A DNA stretch of 6,279 bases, taken from Bacteroidales bacterium. GTDB lineage: Bacteria > Bacteroidota > Bacteroidia > Bacteroidales > WCHB1-69. Positions 6,173 to 6,279 of the stretch are shown here, piece after piece. The DNA is taken from assembly GCA_024400715.1 (NCBI GenBank), contig JAKSMH010000072.1, positions 1 through 6,279 of the forward strand, written 5' to 3'. The notes beneath the pieces are model-generated. The model had not been told where the DNA came from, searched no databases, and worked only from the letters and a program-made list of their open reading frames with translations. Both the position numbers and the translations under genes were made by a program. Each line of letters opens with the position of its first letter. Position 1 is the stretch's first letter.

Positions 6173-6279
6173 ATGGCAGATTTAAAAGCATTTGCAGAAC
6201 AATTAGTTAATTTAACAGTTAAGGAAGTTAACGAATTAGCTCAAATTTTGAAAGAAGAATACGGTATTGAACCAGCAGC
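6173..6279 (+). CDS. rplL: 50S ribosomal protein L7/L12, amino-terminal part
   Basis: Thirty-five complete codons are present before the window ends, out of about 125 expected. They encode [20 protein letters not shown] followed by [15 protein letters not shown]. This matches the amino-terminal dimerization domain of L7/L12, through which the protein attaches to L10, up to the start of the Ala-rich hinge. L7/L12 forms the flexible stalk that recruits and stimulates translation GTPases. The start ATG follows an A/T-rich 49-base spacer after rplJ, a conserved pairing. The truncation is due only to the window edge. Confidence 0.95.
   Translation, partial: MADLKAFAEQLVNLTVKEVNELAQILKEEYGIEPA

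Overview
The window is ordinary core-genome DNA from a member of the Bacteroidota, most likely a Bacteroidales relative and possibly uncultured. Four things point there. The proteins look like Bacteroidales versions, for example the 332-residue EF-Ts, the S2 with a CHFGH / RKWNP / YIFMEKNGIHIIDL amino end, and the 62-residue SecE. The start codons lack Shine-Dalgarno sequences and follow A-rich leaders. Two intergenic sites have the TAnnTTTG form of the Bacteroidota -7 box. All nine complete genes end in TAA. No mobile element, CRISPR array, rRNA or tRNA gene is visible.

There are two head-to-head transcription units. The left one runs on the minus strand: rplM (L13), rpsI (S9), rpsB (S2) and tsf (EF-Ts), ending at a strong intrinsic terminator. 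Left of that terminator is an AT-rich spacer that may hold the promoter of another minus-strand gene beyond the window edge. The right unit runs on the plus strand: secE, nusG, rplK (L11), rplA (L1), rplJ (L10) and the first third of rplL (L7/L12), which is cut by the window end. By analogy with other genomes, rpoB and rpoC probably follow. About 450 bases separate rplM from the proper secE start. This space holds a candidate promoter for each side, a good hairpin just ahead of rplM, and a roughly 250-base secE leader without the tRNA-Trp gene often found there.

Together the genes supply both ribosomal subunits (S2 and S9; L1, L10, L11, L13 and the L7/L12 stalk), the elongation factor that recharges EF-Tu, the NusG transcription factor and the SecE translocase subunit. 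They are growth-linked and probably co-regulated.

The most notable observation is in rpsB. The conserved amino-terminal coding sequence is intact from an ATG at 2172, but codon 9 is TGA where relatives usually have leucine (TTA would restore it). Automatic gene calling would start the gene 26 codons later and lose part of the conserved S2 amino end. This may be a sequence error, a real nonsense mutation or recoding. The sequence alone cannot decide, but the rest of the window argues against a general change in the meaning of UGA. I see no clearly new biological system here.
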